From Clostridium tagluense (lineage in GTDB: Bacteria > Bacillota > Clostridia > Clostridiales > Clostridiaceae): a DNA stretch of 64,000 nucleotides. The stretch is taken from positions 1 to 64,000 of the forward strand of contig NZ_BHYK01000011.1 of assembly GCF_003865095.1 (NCBI RefSeq), given 5' to 3'. A program made the position numbers and the translations under genes. The notes under the pieces were generated by a model. The model saw nothing but the letters and a program-made list of their open reading frames with translations. It searched no databases and was not told the DNA's origin. This document shows, piece by piece, positions 24,775 through 33,884 of the stretch (its first letter is position 1; every line of letters starts with the position of its first letter).

Positions 24775-26656
24775 GATGTTTAAAAGCAATATACGACAAT
24801 ATTACTTGTATATTGCATGTGAAGGTTTTTCAATTATGATATTTTTTTTATTTTCAACTATAATGACAAATAATGATTTTAATGATTTATCCAAGATAGA
24901 TTCTATGATATCAAGTAATTTGTATGCACCAAGTTTGGTTCTGGCGATATTTGCATTTGTTTTTATAGTTTATGCACATAATAGTTTTATTAAATTCAGA
25001 AAAAAAGATTATGCACTTTTTATGGTAATAGGAATGACTAATAACAACGTAAGAAAAATAATGGTATTTGAAAATGCTTTAATTGCAATTGTTTCTATTT
25101 TTTCTGGGCTTATTTTAGGAACTATATTTTCTGAAGGATTTTATTTTATTATTGCAAAAATAATTGGTAATATAGATCTTTCAATAAATTTAAAAAGTTA
25201 TATATATACAATGATTTTTTTTGTTGGAATTAATATGATTTTAATTTTAAAAAGTTATATCTCATTGGCACATTATAAAATAATTGAATTACTTAAAAAT
25301 GGAAAATTAGCAGACAAAAATGTTACAGGGAATTGCGTTTTTGCAATTTTAGGAGTTGTCCTTATAATTAGTTCAATTATAATACCAATGTTACCTAATA
25401 AAATATCATGGAAATTCGTTCTAATTAATATATTAACTATACTAATAGGTATATACTTAGTTACAGCAAATTTAGATTGGTTTATACTGAAAATATTAAA
25501 GTTAGGTAAAAATAGGTATATTAATAATTTACTTTTTATAAGTAATTTAAAATATAAGATAGGTAGTTGCAAAAATATTATATTTTCAATAACACTACTA
25601 GTTATAACAATAATCTTTTTTATAAGCTTTGCTTTGACATCCAATGAGGCAATGAGTAATAATGCTATATCGTACAATCCATATGATATAGCATATTGTA
25701 ATGTTTATGGTAAAAATGGTATTTCAGATGAATTATTGAATAAGGTAATTAAAAGCAATGATGTTCAATTAACTGCAATAAAAAAATTAGAATTTGTAGA
25801 TAAAGATAGAATGATTATAATGTCAAACAAGATATTAAATGATATAGTTGGATGTGATTTAAAAGTAGAAAAGGGAAAATTTATATCTCTTTTTCAAACA
25901 GATATAAATGATGGATATAGTCATAATGATGTGGAAATTAAAAATTACGACATAAATGGTAAAACCTATTATTCGCAAGAAAAACTAGTGAAAATTTTAT
26001 TTAATAGTAGTCCTGTTATAAGATATCGCTACTGTTTAATATTTAATAATGATGATTATAATAATATAAAATCAAAAGTAAAGGTCAATAATGATGATAT
26101 AGGTACTATTAATTTAATGAATTTTAGTGATTGGACCAAAACAGGGAAAATAACAAGTGAATTAAATAAACAATTGGAAATGTATAATAAAAATACTAGG
26201 GAGTTTTTTGGAAAATCAGCAGATAAATACAACTTTAAAACAGGGTCAAAAATTGATGACTATATTTTAGCTAATAGATCAGGTACATTTCTATTATTTC
26301 TATTTTGCTTTATCTTTATTTTATTTTTTGTTGCATCAAATTTAATGATACATTTTAAAATTTTAACAGAATTCCAAGGAGAAAAAATAAAATACAAAAA
26401 ACTGAACAAAATGGGAATTACAGAAAAAGAATTATCAAATAATATTTTAAAAGAATTAAGGATTATCTTTTTACTACCATGCGTTTTTGGAATTGCAATT
26501 GGAATGTATTGTGTATGTTTAAAATTTTTATCAGCAGGTATAAATACTAGCTATGGTGTAAAATATTCTATTCTTGCAGGGATTATTTATATAATGTTAG
26601 AAGTAATATTCTATATTATTTACAATAAACAATATATTAAAAAGATTTTAAAGTAA
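24749..26656 (+). CDS. Bce-type ABC transporter permease (FtsX family)
   Basis: Permease of about 635 residues with about ten membrane helices. A large extracellular domain lies roughly between residues 310 and 510 (SNEAMSNNAISYNPYDIAYC through FGKSADKYNFKTGS). This is the BceB arrangement, where that domain captures the antimicrobial peptide. Three consecutive ATG codons (24743, 24746, 24749) follow GGGAGGGG; spacing favours the last. It overlaps the ATPase gene, so the pair is translationally coupled. Very AT-rich. Confidence 0.88.
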   Translation: MNFQQISFRMFKSNIRQYYLYIACEGFSIMIFFLFSTIMTNNDFNDLSKIDSMISSNLYAPSLVLAIFAFVFIVYAHNSFIKFRKKDYALFMVIGMTNNNVRKIMVFENALIAIVSIFSGLILGTIFSEGFYFIIAKIIGNIDLSINLKSYIYTMIFFVGINMILILKSYISLAHYKIIELLKNGKLADKNVTGNCVFAILGVVLIISSIIIPMLPNKISWKFVLINILTILIGIYLVTANLDWFILKILKLGKNRYINNLLFISNLKYKIGSCKNIIFSITLLVITIIFFISFALTSNEAMSNNAISYNPYDIAYCNVYGKNGISDELLNKVIKSNDVQLTAIKKLEFVDKDRMIIMSNKILNDIVGCDLKVEKGKFISLFQTDINDGYSHNDVEIKNYDINGKTYYSQEKLVKILFNSSPVIRYRYCLIFNNDDYNNIKSKVKVNNDDIGTINLMNFSDWTKTGKITSELNKQLEMYNKNTREFFGKSADKYNFKTGSKIDDYILANRSGTFLLFLFCFIFILFFVASNLMIHFKILTEFQGEKIKYKKLNKMGITEKELSNNILKELRIIFLLPCVFGIAIGMYCVCLKFLSAGINTSYGVKYSILAGIIYIMLEVIFYIIYNKQYIKKILK

Positions 26657-26700
26657 ATTTAGCATGTAGATTATTTTTACTGACTTGATATAAATAATGG

Positions 26701-26729
26701 AGCTCTGAGGGATGACTTGGGGCTTTTTT
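26701..26729 (+). terminator. Terminator of the Bce-type operon
   Basis: 6-bp stem with G-U pairs (AGCTCT against GGGGCT), 12-nt loop and TTTTTTATTTTT tail. Confidence 0.55.
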
Positions 26730-26836
26730 ATTTTTGTTCATTTAGAATTTAGTTATAATTTTGAATTATATCTTGCAAATGGGTTTATAATGTATTATTA
26801 TTAAGTTTGCGAATTTTTATGAAAAGGGTTGAAATT

Positions 26837-26977
26837 ATGAATGAACAAGTAGAATTACTTAGAAACAAATTAGAAAAGTTAGTAGCAGTTACTGATAGCC
26901 TTGTTGATAGTGAAATCATTTCTGTAAGTCAAGAATTGGATAAGCTTATTTTTCAATATTATTTATGTGAAGTTTAA
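26837..26977 (+). CDS. Spo0E-like aspartyl-phosphate phosphatase
   Basis: 46-residue protein starting at the ATG at 26837. It has two helices (NEQVELLRNKLEKLVAVTD and the second one carrying the family motif). The diagnostic SQELDKLI motif of the Spo0E family is at residues 31-38. Members dephosphorylate Spo0A~P and so delay sporulation. The gene stands alone with its own terminator. It is easy to miss because of its size. The ribosome binding site (AAAAGGGTTG) is moderate. Confidence 0.88.
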   Translation: MNEQVELLRNKLEKLVAVTDSLVDSEIISVSQELDKLIFQYYLCEV

Positions 26978-27000
26978 ATGTCAATAAAGTTAATCATACT

Positions 27001-27026
27001 CCTCTAGCTTGGCTGGAGGTTTTTTC
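27001..27026 (+). terminator. Terminator of spo0E-like gene
   Basis: 8-bp stem CCTCTAGC against GCTGGAGG (one G-U), TTG loop, TTTTTT tail. Confidence 0.85.
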
Positions 27027-27097
27027 GTTTTTGATATAACTGTTGTACCGCTTTATATAATTAAAAAAAGATAAGACTTACAAATTTAATGCAATAG

Positions 27098-27163
27098 GAT
27101 ATGCCATCTACATGATTCTTAATCAGGATGTCCAGCGTTCGAATCCACGGTGTATCAACTCCA
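27098..27163 (+). pseudogene. Degenerate tRNA-Lys(CTT)-like relic
   Basis: The ends GATATGC and GTGTATC can form a 7-bp acceptor stem with two G-U pairs. The middle has an anticodon loop TTCTTAA (anticodon CTT, Lys) and a T-loop GTTCGAATC. The D arm is missing and the T stem pairs badly, so it cannot be a functional tRNA. It ends AACTCCA and runs into a terminator-like hairpin. I read it as a tRNA relic, perhaps from an integration event. Confidence 0.45.
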
Positions 27164-27184
27164 CTCCTTCAGGTGTGGGGGTTT
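27157..27184 (+). terminator. Terminator-like hairpin after tRNA relic
   Basis: AACTCCACTCCT pairs with AGGTGTGGGGGTT with one mismatch; a short T run follows. The surrounding 300 bp up to 27277 hold only this and the tRNA relic. Confidence 0.5.
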
Positions 27185-27277
27185 CAGACTTATAACTTAA
27201 TATTAAAAAGTAATTTTTTATGTATTCACTTAATACAATAATAGTAAAGAATAATTTTTATAATAAGGAGAATATAT

Positions 27278-28207
27278 ATGTTATCTAGTACTGAATTCAT
27301 ACGACAATCGCTGGAATTACATCTTTTTTTTGCAAGGATTATGAAGGAGCACTCATTCTTTTTAGAAGTAGGCTTTACACAAAAGGACTCAAGTTATATC
27401 CAACAGGCGGATAACTTCCGAACAGAGTTTGACAGACTTCTAGCTGATGCTATATCACTTTCTAACGGTGTCGTTAGCCCAAGTGTATTACAGTCTGGTG
27501 AAGTAATAACACCTTTCACACTAAAAGCTGAGATAGCGACTGCATATTTTACAGGAGTGAATATTCCAATTCATTTGACAAAATCAGAAGCAGGGTTAAT
27601 GGGTAGTGATGCATTAATGATAGGTAATCCTATGCTTGAACAAAGAATATTTATGCTTAATCAGAGAGCGATGGGATTAATTAAAGCCTTAGCTCAGTTT
27701 AAGAGTATGGTTTTGTCAGGGGTTATATCCTGTAGGATATTTACAAGTAACTACCCTTTACTTATAGACCACATTTTAAGAGAAGCAAAATTTTATTTTC
27801 AGTTAATTCAAAGACTGCAAAATCGTGAGGAAATTAACTTGGAGAGAGATATGTATGAGCAAGAATCTTTTTGGAATAGAATTATGGCTGAACACTCAAA
27901 ATTTATTCGTGGACTGCTTGATCCAACTGAAAACGAGCTTATAAATATCGCAAATAACTTTGGAAATGAGTTTGATAAGTTGACAACCGAGTCAAAAGAA
28001 GCAATGGATAAGACAATTCCAATTTCAAAAGTTACGGACCACAGCCTTAAAGCAACTATTGAAATAGCTAAATTTAAATCCCAAGGTACTCAGGGATTGG
28101 TAGAATGTAAAATCAAGTCCATAATAATACCACTATTAGGTGATCATACTTTACGTGAAGCAAATCATTATTTACGCTTATTGAAAATTTTTACAAAAAT
28201 CATGTAG
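27278..28207 (+). CDS. DUF2935 four-helix metal-binding-like protein
   Basis: Protein of 309 residues made of two related halves. Each has an H-x-x-F/W..M-x-E-H-S motif (LHLFFARIMKEHSFF near residue 15; FWNRIMAEHSKFI near residue 198) and a later D-H-x-L-R-E-A motif (LLIDHILREAKFYF near 163; LLGDHTLREANHYL near 290). His, Glu and Asp residues in these motifs could bind a di-metal centre. This is the DUF2935 family, widespread in spore-forming Firmicutes and without an established function. RBS AAGGAGAAT before the ATG. Confidence 0.85.
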   Translation: MLSSTEFIRQSLELHLFFARIMKEHSFFLEVGFTQKDSSYIQQADNFRTEFDRLLADAISLSNGVVSPSVLQSGEVITPFTLKAEIATAYFTGVNIPIHLTKSEAGLMGSDALMIGNPMLEQRIFMLNQRAMGLIKALAQFKSMVLSGVISCRIFTSNYPLLIDHILREAKFYFQLIQRLQNREEINLERDMYEQESFWNRIMAEHSKFIRGLLDPTENELINIANNFGNEFDKLTTESKEAMDKTIPISKVTDHSLKATIEIAKFKSQGTQGLVECKIKSIIIPLLGDHTLREANHYLRLLKIFTKIM

Positions 28208-28212
28208 AATCT

Positions 28213-28242
28213 AAAAAGAGCATCTTTATAATGCTCTTTTTT
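28213..28242 (+). terminator. Terminator of DUF2935 gene
   Basis: AAAGAGCAT against ATGCTCTTT, 7-nt loop, TTTTTT tail. Confidence 0.85.
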
Positions 28243-28291
28243 GTTAGTAGTTTATTTCCTATTAAATATCAATGGAATTAATGGATAGTAA

Positions 28292-28672
28292 TTAATAATT
28301 TGAATCATTGCTATACTTTAGGGATTCTGAGATTTTAACTATAGGCTCCTCCCTTTTTAATGTCTCTTCAATATGTTTTATATCTTGTATCTGCTCCTTA
28401 TAAATGGATACATCCTCTAAATCAACTTTGTGCTTTGTGAATTCAACATGTTCTTCATTAAGGAGTATCCGGATGACCTCTGTGGGCATATCTTTGTATT
28501 GGGGCGTACTTGAAGTAAGATTTTTTTTCTTTATTACAAGCTCTTCTCGTTTAATTGGTACAGTAAAGTTTTTTTCTACAGTGAAAATCTCCCTATAAAT
28601 ATTTACTTCACCGGTCTGCATCCATTCTTTTGCTACATTAAGTTCTTCTTTCTTAATGTGAAATGTTGCCAT
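28292..28672 (-). CDS. DUF2382 (YsnF/AvaK) stress-type protein
   Basis: Protein of 126 residues with the DUF2382 pattern: ELNVAKEWMQTGEVNIYREI, then VPIKREELVIKKKNL, then VEFTKHKVDLEDVSIYKEQI and an ending EETLKREEPIV. The family is charged, lacks membrane segments, and is often linked to general stress in Bacillus and cyanobacteria. This copy stands 3' of a longer paralogue on the same strand, separated by a terminator. Start ATG with GGAGGTCTAACGT upstream. Confidence 0.8.
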   Translation of the reverse strand: MATFHIKKEELNVAKEWMQTGEVNIYREIFTVEKNFTVPIKREELVIKKKNLTSSTPQYKDMPTEVIRILLNEEHVEFTKHKVDLEDVSIYKEQIQDIKHIEETLKREEPIVKISESLKYSNDSNY

Positions 28673-28692
28673 ACGTTAGACCTCCATTTGTT

Positions 28693-28736
28693 AAAAAACA
28701 CCTCACGAATCATGAAAATTCTGAGGTGTTTTTTTT
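28693..28736. terminator. Terminator between the two DUF2382 genes
   Basis: AAAAACACCTCA pairs with TGAGGTGTTTTT; A and T runs on both sides. On the minus strand it ends the transcript of the 28747-29190 gene. Confidence 0.85.
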
Positions 28737-28746
28737 ACTTTATTTA

Positions 28747-29190
28747 TTACTTATGGGTCTCGATATCAACTATATCAGGGTTGCCAATTTTATTTATCAG
28801 TACTTCTTCTCGTTTAAGGGTTTCATCTATATGCTCTGTATTTTCTATGGCACGTTTGTGGGCTGAAATTTCACCCGTTATTACTGTATGTTTATCTACA
28901 TTAACTTTTTCCTCATTAACAGGAATTCGAATAGTTTGTTCCTTAGTAATTGGTGAATCACTTGCTTCATTGTTTAAGCTTTTTCTTTCAATTACTACTT
29001 CTTCACGCATTACAGGAACATCAACAGACTTTTGTTCTTCAATAATTTCCTTGCCAAATTCTACATCGCCTTTATGAACGCTACTCTTGGCGATATCAAG
29101 CTCTTCTTTGCGGAGACGAATATTTGCATCCTCATCACTAGTTTCTTTTTTAGCACCATCGCCATTTACAAATCCCTCAAGTATTTTCAT
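28747..29190 (-). CDS. DUF2382 (YsnF/AvaK) stress-type protein, longer paralogue
   Basis: Protein of 147 residues. The DUF2382 core is ANIRLRKEELDIAKSSVHKG, VPVMREEVVIERKSL, IRIPVNEEKVNVDKHTVITG and HIDETLKREEVLI. A short N-terminal lead (MKILEGFVNGDGAKKETSDE) may replace a PRC-barrel part seen in longer family members. It is probably paralogous to the adjacent downstream gene. Start ATG after GGAGGTATTTAT. Confidence 0.8.
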   Translation of the reverse strand: MKILEGFVNGDGAKKETSDEDANIRLRKEELDIAKSSVHKGDVEFGKEIIEEQKSVDVPVMREEVVIERKSLNNEASDSPITKEQTIRIPVNEEKVNVDKHTVITGEISAHKRAIENTEHIDETLKREEVLINKIGNPDIVDIETHK

Positions 29191-29372
29191 ATATAAATAC
29201 CTCCATAAACTAATATTTTATCTATCAATATATTGCCCTTTAAAGAAAGACATTATCCAGTTTAAAAAATGGGAAAACTCCGTATCCCAATCTTTCTTTT
29301 AATACTATATCTATGGTACTATTAAGTTGGAATGAGGTAACATTCTATAATACTTTTTAGGGGGAGTGGAAA

Positions 29373-29735
29373 ATGCTAGTTTTTTCAATAATTTTAGTGA
29401 GTTTAGCATTGATTATTTATACAATTTCTATCTTAAATGAATACAGACGAAAGACATTGCTTCCTTGGCATGCTATTATGTTTTGTATAGGTTTTATTTT
29501 TGATGTATCTGGTACTTTTATAATGAATAAGCTTGGTGGAAATAAGTTGCCAGCTGGGGTACATGGTATATTAGGGTATATTGCTTTATTACTAATGCTA
29601 ATTAATGCAATTGGGGCTATTTTTATATTAAGTAAAAAATATAAAAATTTATTAGCTAAATTCTATAAATTTAGTTTATTCTCATGGATTGTCTGGATGG
29701 TTTCTTATATTTTAGGAATGCTTATGCACATGTAA
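29373..29735 (+). CDS. TIGR03987-family membrane protein
   Basis: Protein of 120 residues with four predicted membrane helices and His residues near helix ends (LPWHAIMFCIGFIFDVSGTF, GVHGILGYIALLLMLINAIG, MLMHM at the C-terminus). This resembles the TIGR03987/HsmA family. The His placement recalls small haem- or metal-binding membrane proteins, but no function is established. RBS AGGGGGAGTGGAAA before the ATG. Single-gene unit. Confidence 0.7.
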   Translation: MLVFSIILVSLALIIYTISILNEYRRKTLLPWHAIMFCIGFIFDVSGTFIMNKLGGNKLPAGVHGILGYIALLLMLINAIGAIFILSKKYKNLLAKFYKFSLFSWIVWMVSYILGMLMHM

Positions 29736-29815
29736 AACTATTAAGCCTTAAATGACTCTTTTGTAACGCTTAATGAATATAAATCGAAGTAAATACAATA
29801 TCTAAACAATAGCTT

Positions 29816-30664
29816 TTATTTAAAGTGAATAATAGGACTGTTGATTGACAAAGTCTTAAACACATATCCTCGCTCTTTTAAGTTTTTAATTATTATAGGC
29901 AAAGCCTGGGCGGTAGTTGTTTTTGGGTTTGAATCGTGGAATAAAATTACAATTGATTTCATCCCCTTAGACCCTCTCATAACATTATCTATAATAATAT
30001 CTTTACTTTCTGTCATTTTTTCTGCATCTCCCGAAGAAACATTCCAGTCAATATATTGATAGCCTTTTTTTATTTCTTCACTAGTTAATTTGTTCATAAT
30101 ATCTTTGCCACCATAGTTATTACTTATTGTATTATTTGACCCACCAGGAAACCTCATAAGTGTAGGCCTAGGAATACCAATGCCTTCCAAAAAAGAATTC
30201 AATTTATTTACATCTTGATTATAGTTAGATATAGATGAATATGCTGTTTTGTAATCATGTGAATAAGTATGATTACCTATAACATTTCCTTGATTTATAA
30301 TTTGTTTGTATATGTCCTCATATCCAGGGTGTCCGTTAACGAAAAATGTTGCATTTACATTATTATCCTTTAAAATTTCCAGCACTTTGGAAGTGTTATC
30401 AGAAGGACCGTCATCGAATGTAAGGTAGACTTCTTTTTCACCTGTCTTAAGGGTATTAGCTATAGGCTTAGTACCTACTACTAATGTATTAATAGTTTTA
30501 TTTAAATCATTTACATTTGTTTGTAACTCAATTATTGATAATTTAAGAATCTTGGTGCTAATTTCTAATTGTTTATTTGTGTTAATTTCATAACTAAGTG
30601 AAGTTTTAAGGGTTTTTATTTTCACTTTTGAACTATATAATATTAAACTTAATATGATTAGCAT
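29816..30664 (-). CDS. Polysaccharide deacetylase, membrane-anchored
   Basis: Protein of at least 282 residues with an N-terminal membrane anchor, a coiled-coil linker (residues 15-60) and a NodB domain. Catalytic motifs are complete: TFDDGPS, NHTYSHD, RFPGGS, DWNVSSGD and ILFHDS. It probably removes acetyl groups from peptidoglycan N-acetylglucosamine or another polymer outside the cell. No RBS precedes the ATG at 30664. The open frame continues upstream through IIKKNIITIISIT toward a GGGGGCGG site, so translation may start at an ATT or ATA near 30700. Confidence 0.85.
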   Translation of the reverse strand: MLIILSLILYSSKVKIKTLKTSLSYEINTNKQLEISTKILKLSIIELQTNVNDLNKTINTLVVGTKPIANTLKTGEKEVYLTFDDGPSDNTSKVLEILKDNNVNATFFVNGHPGYEDIYKQIINQGNVIGNHTYSHDYKTAYSSISNYNQDVNKLNSFLEGIGIPRPTLMRFPGGSNNTISNNYGGKDIMNKLTSEEIKKGYQYIDWNVSSGDAEKMTESKDIIIDNVMRGSKGMKSIVILFHDSNPKTTTAQALPIIIKNLKERGYVFKTLSINSPIIHFK

Positions 30665-30952
30665 AGTGATGGAAATTATTGTAATTATATTTTTTTTTAT
30701 AATGACCGCCCCCGTAAGTAATAAGATTAAATAATATGCATTTTAAATATTGATAAAGTTAATATATTCTCTAACCTCTAATTATGTTCCTTAAAATATA
30801 GCTTATTAAATTATTAATATTTTAGTTTGTTCAATAACACCATTTTTAAATCTCATGTTTGTACTAATGAGATTTAAATTAACATATAATAGTTATTGAA
30901 AGTCAGATATATATTGTAACTTCTTACAATATTATATTTTTTATCATAAATC

Positions 30953-30981
30953 TTTACAAAAAACCGCAATAGATTTATAAT
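30953..30981 (+). promoter_or_regulatory. SigA-type promoter of the glycine cleavage operon
   Basis: TTTACA, 17-bp spacer, TATAAT, ending 46 bp before gcvT. The roughly 360-bp gap to the deacetylase gene contains no glycine riboswitch that I can see. Confidence 0.7.
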
Positions 30982-31027
30982 ACAGTTGTAAAGAGTATTT
31001 TGTAAATTAGGAGGGAGTTAATTCAAT

Positions 31028-32134
31028 ATGAATAATTTTAAAGTCACTCCTTTAAGAGGAGAATATGAAAAAAGTGGTGGAAAAGTTGTAGAATTTTGTG
31101 GGTATGAAATGCCAATGCAGTTTAAAGGGATTTTGCATGAGCATGAAACTGTAAGACAAAGAGCAGGTCTATTTGATGTTTCCCACATGGGAGAAATACT
31201 TGTAAAAGGAAAAGATGCTGAAAACTTTGTTAACTATCTTTTAACCAATGATGTGAAAACGCTTACCAGTGGAGAAGTTATTTATAGCTTTATGTGTTAT
31301 CCAAGTGGCGGTGTTGTAGATGATTTATTAGCTTATAAATTTTCTGAAGATTTTTACTATTTGGTGGTAAACGCTAGCAATAAAGATAAAGATTTACAAT
31401 GGATATTAGATAATAAGAATAAATTTGAAGTTAACATTGAAGATATTTCAGAAAAAGTTGCTCAATTGGCACTTCAAGGCCCCAAAGCTGAAGATGTATT
31501 ACAAAAATTAACATCAGTTGATTTATCTGAAATAAAATTTTTCAAATTTAAAAATGATATAGAAATATGTGGTAAAAAAGTTATGGTATCAAGAACAGGG
31601 TATACTGGTGAGGACGGTTTTGAAATATATACCACACCTCAGGATGCAGCATTTTTGTGGGAAGAAATACTTAGAGTTGGACAAGCGCAAGGGGTTGAAC
31701 CTATTGGGCTTGGGGCTCGTGATACTTTAAGATTTGAAGCAACTCTTCCGTTATATGGAAATGAAATGGATGCAAATATCACTCCATTAGAAATGGGATT
31801 TGGTTATTTTGTTAAACTTAATACCGAAGACTTTGTTGGTAGAGATGCTTTGTTAAAACAAAAGGAAAATGGTGTAACTAGAAAATTGGTAGGTTTTGAA
31901 TTGTTAGATAAAGGAATAGGAAGACATGGATATACAGTAGTTAAAGATGGTAAAGAAATAGGACATGTTACCACTGGATATATGTCGCCTACTTTAAATA
32001 AAACTATAGGATTTGCTTTAATCCAAGGTAAATATGCAGCTCTCGGAACTGAAATTTATATAAAAGTTAGAAATAAAGAATTAAAAGCTATAGTTGTAAA
32101 TAAAAAATTTTATAGTAAAAAAACTCAACAATAA
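31028..32134 (+). CDS. gcvT: Aminomethyltransferase (glycine cleavage T protein)
   Basis: T protein of 368 residues. It transfers the methylene carbon from aminomethyl-lipoyl H protein to tetrahydrofolate and releases ammonia. Family signatures: GLFDVSHMGEILVKG, GGVVDDLLAYKF, RTGYTGEDGFEIY, GLGARDTLRFEA and HVTTGYMSPTLNKTIGFA. Full length. First gene of gcvT-gcvH-gcvPA-gcvPB, with AGGAGGGAG before the ATG. Confidence 0.97.
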   Translation: MNNFKVTPLRGEYEKSGGKVVEFCGYEMPMQFKGILHEHETVRQRAGLFDVSHMGEILVKGKDAENFVNYLLTNDVKTLTSGEVIYSFMCYPSGGVVDDLLAYKFSEDFYYLVVNASNKDKDLQWILDNKNKFEVNIEDISEKVAQLALQGPKAEDVLQKLTSVDLSEIKFFKFKNDIEICGKKVMVSRTGYTGEDGFEIYTTPQDAAFLWEEILRVGQAQGVEPIGLGARDTLRFEATLPLYGNEMDANITPLEMGFGYFVKLNTEDFVGRDALLKQKENGVTRKLVGFELLDKGIGRHGYTVVKDGKEIGHVTTGYMSPTLNKTIGFALIQGKYAALGTEIYIKVRNKELKAIVVNKKFYSKKTQQ

Positions 32135-32146
32135 GGAGGAATAGTT

Positions 32147-32542
32147 ATGTTAGTATTAGAAAATTTATTATATACAAAAAACCATGAATGGATAAAAGTG
32201 GATGAGGACAAAGCTTATATAGGAATTACAGATTATGCACAAAAATTATTAGGAGATATAGTTTTTGTAGATTTACCATCAGAGGATGATGAAATTTCTA
32301 AAGGGGATGCTTTTTCAACAATTGAATCTGTTAAAGCTGCTGAAGATATTTTTATGCCTGCTAGTGGAAAGGTTTTAGAAATAAATGAAGCACTATCTGA
32401 TAGCCCAGTTTTAATAAATGAAAATGCTTATGATGCTTGGATGATTAGTGTAGAATTATCTAATAAAGATGAATTAAAAGATTTACTAAAAGCTAAAGAA
32501 TACGAAGAATTATGTAATGAACTAAGTGAAAAGGAGGAATAA
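32147..32542 (+). CDS. gcvH: Glycine cleavage H protein
   Basis: Lipoyl carrier of 131 residues. The lipoylated lysine is Lys63 in [17 protein letters not shown]; the flanking [11 protein letters not shown] and [10 protein letters not shown] are typical. It shuttles the aminomethyl group between P and T proteins and is reoxidised by Lpd. The gene lies 12 nt after gcvT with AAGGAGG. Lipoylation is likely done by the LplA-like ligase encoded further on. Confidence 0.96.
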   Translation: MLVLENLLYTKNHEWIKVDEDKAYIGITDYAQKLLGDIVFVDLPSEDDEISKGDAFSTIESVKAAEDIFMPASGKVLEINEALSDSPVLINENAYDAWMISVELSNKDELKDLLKAKEYEELCNELSEKEE

Positions 32543-32543
32543 T

Positions 32544-33884
32544 ATGTCTCCCTATATTCCTATTACAGAAAAAGAAAAAAATGAAATGCTTGATTTTGTT
32601 TGTGCAAAATCCATAGATGATTTATTTAAAGATATCCCAGATAATTTAAAATTAAATAGACAATTAAATATTCCTAAGGGATTATCAGAATTAGAAGTTG
32701 AGAAAATCATGACTAGTTTGGCAAAAAAGAATAAATCTACAGAGGATTTAGTTTGCTTTTTAGGTGCAGGTATATATGATCACTATATTCCTTCAATTGT
32801 AAAACATTTAATTGGAAGAACTGAGTTTTATACAGCCTACACGCCATATCAACCAGAAATTAGCCAAGGTACTTTGCAATCAATTTTTGAATATCAAACT
32901 ATGATTTGTAACTTAACGGGTATGGATGTATCTAATTCTTCTATGTATGATGGTGCTACGGCAGCAGTAGAAGCTTCTGTAATGGCTTTAGAAAATACAA
33001 AACGAAATACTATAATAGTTTCTAAAACTGTACATCCAGATACAAGACAAGTTTTAAAGACTTATCTAAAATATAAAGGATATAATTTAATAGAAATTGA
33101 TGAGAAAGATGGAGTTACAGATATAGAAAAAGTGAAATCAGAATTAAGTAAAGATATAGCAGCTGTTATTGTACAAAGTCCAAATTTCTTTGGAATTATA
33201 GAAGAAGTAGAAGACTTAGAAAAAATGATTCATACAAACAAGTCACTATTTATAATGAGTGTAGACCCATTATCTTTAGGTATTTTAAAAAGTCCTAGAG
33301 AACTCGGGGCAGATATAGCTATAGGTGATGGTCAAAGTCTTGGTGGTAATATGAGTTTTGGTGGGCCAGGTTTCGGTTTTCTTAATACGACTACAAAGCT
33401 TATGAGGAAAATGCCTGGTAGGATAGTTGGCGAAACGGATGATGGACATGGTAATAAAGGCTATGTACTAACTCTGCAAGCAAGAGAACAACATATAAGA
33501 AGGGAAAAAGCCACCTCTAATATATGTTCAGATCAAACATTAATGGCTACTGGTGCTGCTGTTTATATGTCAACTCTTGGGAAAGAAGGTATAAAAGAGA
33601 TAGGAAACCAATGCATTAAGAAGTCTCATTATGCTTTTAAAAAATTAATAGACAGTGGAAAGTATAAACCACTATTTAATAAACCGTTTTTCAAGGAATT
33701 TGCAGTTGTATCAAATTCTTCTGCATATGAACTAAATAAAAATCTATTAGAGAATGATATTTTAGGTGGATATATTTTGGAAAAAGATTACCCTCAGTAT
33801 AAGGATTCAGTGCTTTTATGTGTAACAGAAAAAAGATCAAAAGAAGAAATTGATGAATTAGTTAAAGTGATGGGGGAGATATAA
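32544..33884 (+). CDS. gcvPA: Glycine dehydrogenase (decarboxylating) subunit 1
   Basis: N-terminal half of the split P protein, about 446 residues. It lacks the PLP lysine and forms the heterotetramer with GcvPB. Signatures: [16 protein letters not shown] start, [34 protein letters not shown], and [21 protein letters not shown] chose the ATG at 32544 because AAGGAGG lies 7 nt upstream; an earlier GTG lies inside the gcvH end. The stop overlaps gcvPB (TAATG). Confidence 0.96.
   Translation: MSPYIPITEKEKNEMLDFVCAKSIDDLFKDIPDNLKLNRQLNIPKGLSELEVEKIMTSLAKKNKSTEDLVCFLGAGIYDHYIPSIVKHLIGRTEFYTAYTPYQPEISQGTLQSIFEYQTMICNLTGMDVSNSSMYDGATAAVEASVMALENTKRNTIIVSKTVHPDTRQVLKTYLKYKGYNLIEIDEKDGVTDIEKVKSELSKDIAAVIVQSPNFFGIIEEVEDLEKMIHTNKSLFIMSVDPLSLGILKSPRELGADIAIGDGQSLGGNMSFGGPGFGFLNTTTKLMRKMPGRIVGETDDGHGNKGYVLTLQAREQHIRREKATSNICSDQTLMATGAAVYMSTLGKEGIKEIGNQCIKKSHYAFKKLIDSGKYKPLFNKPFFKEFAVVSNSSAYELNKNLLENDILGGYILEKDYPQYKDSVLLCVTEKRSKEEIDELVKVMGEI

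Noticed and set aside
30665-31027. Possible glycine riboswitch before gcvT
   Set aside because: No conserved tandem glycine aptamer elements are visible; only a SigA promoter and AT-rich DNA.
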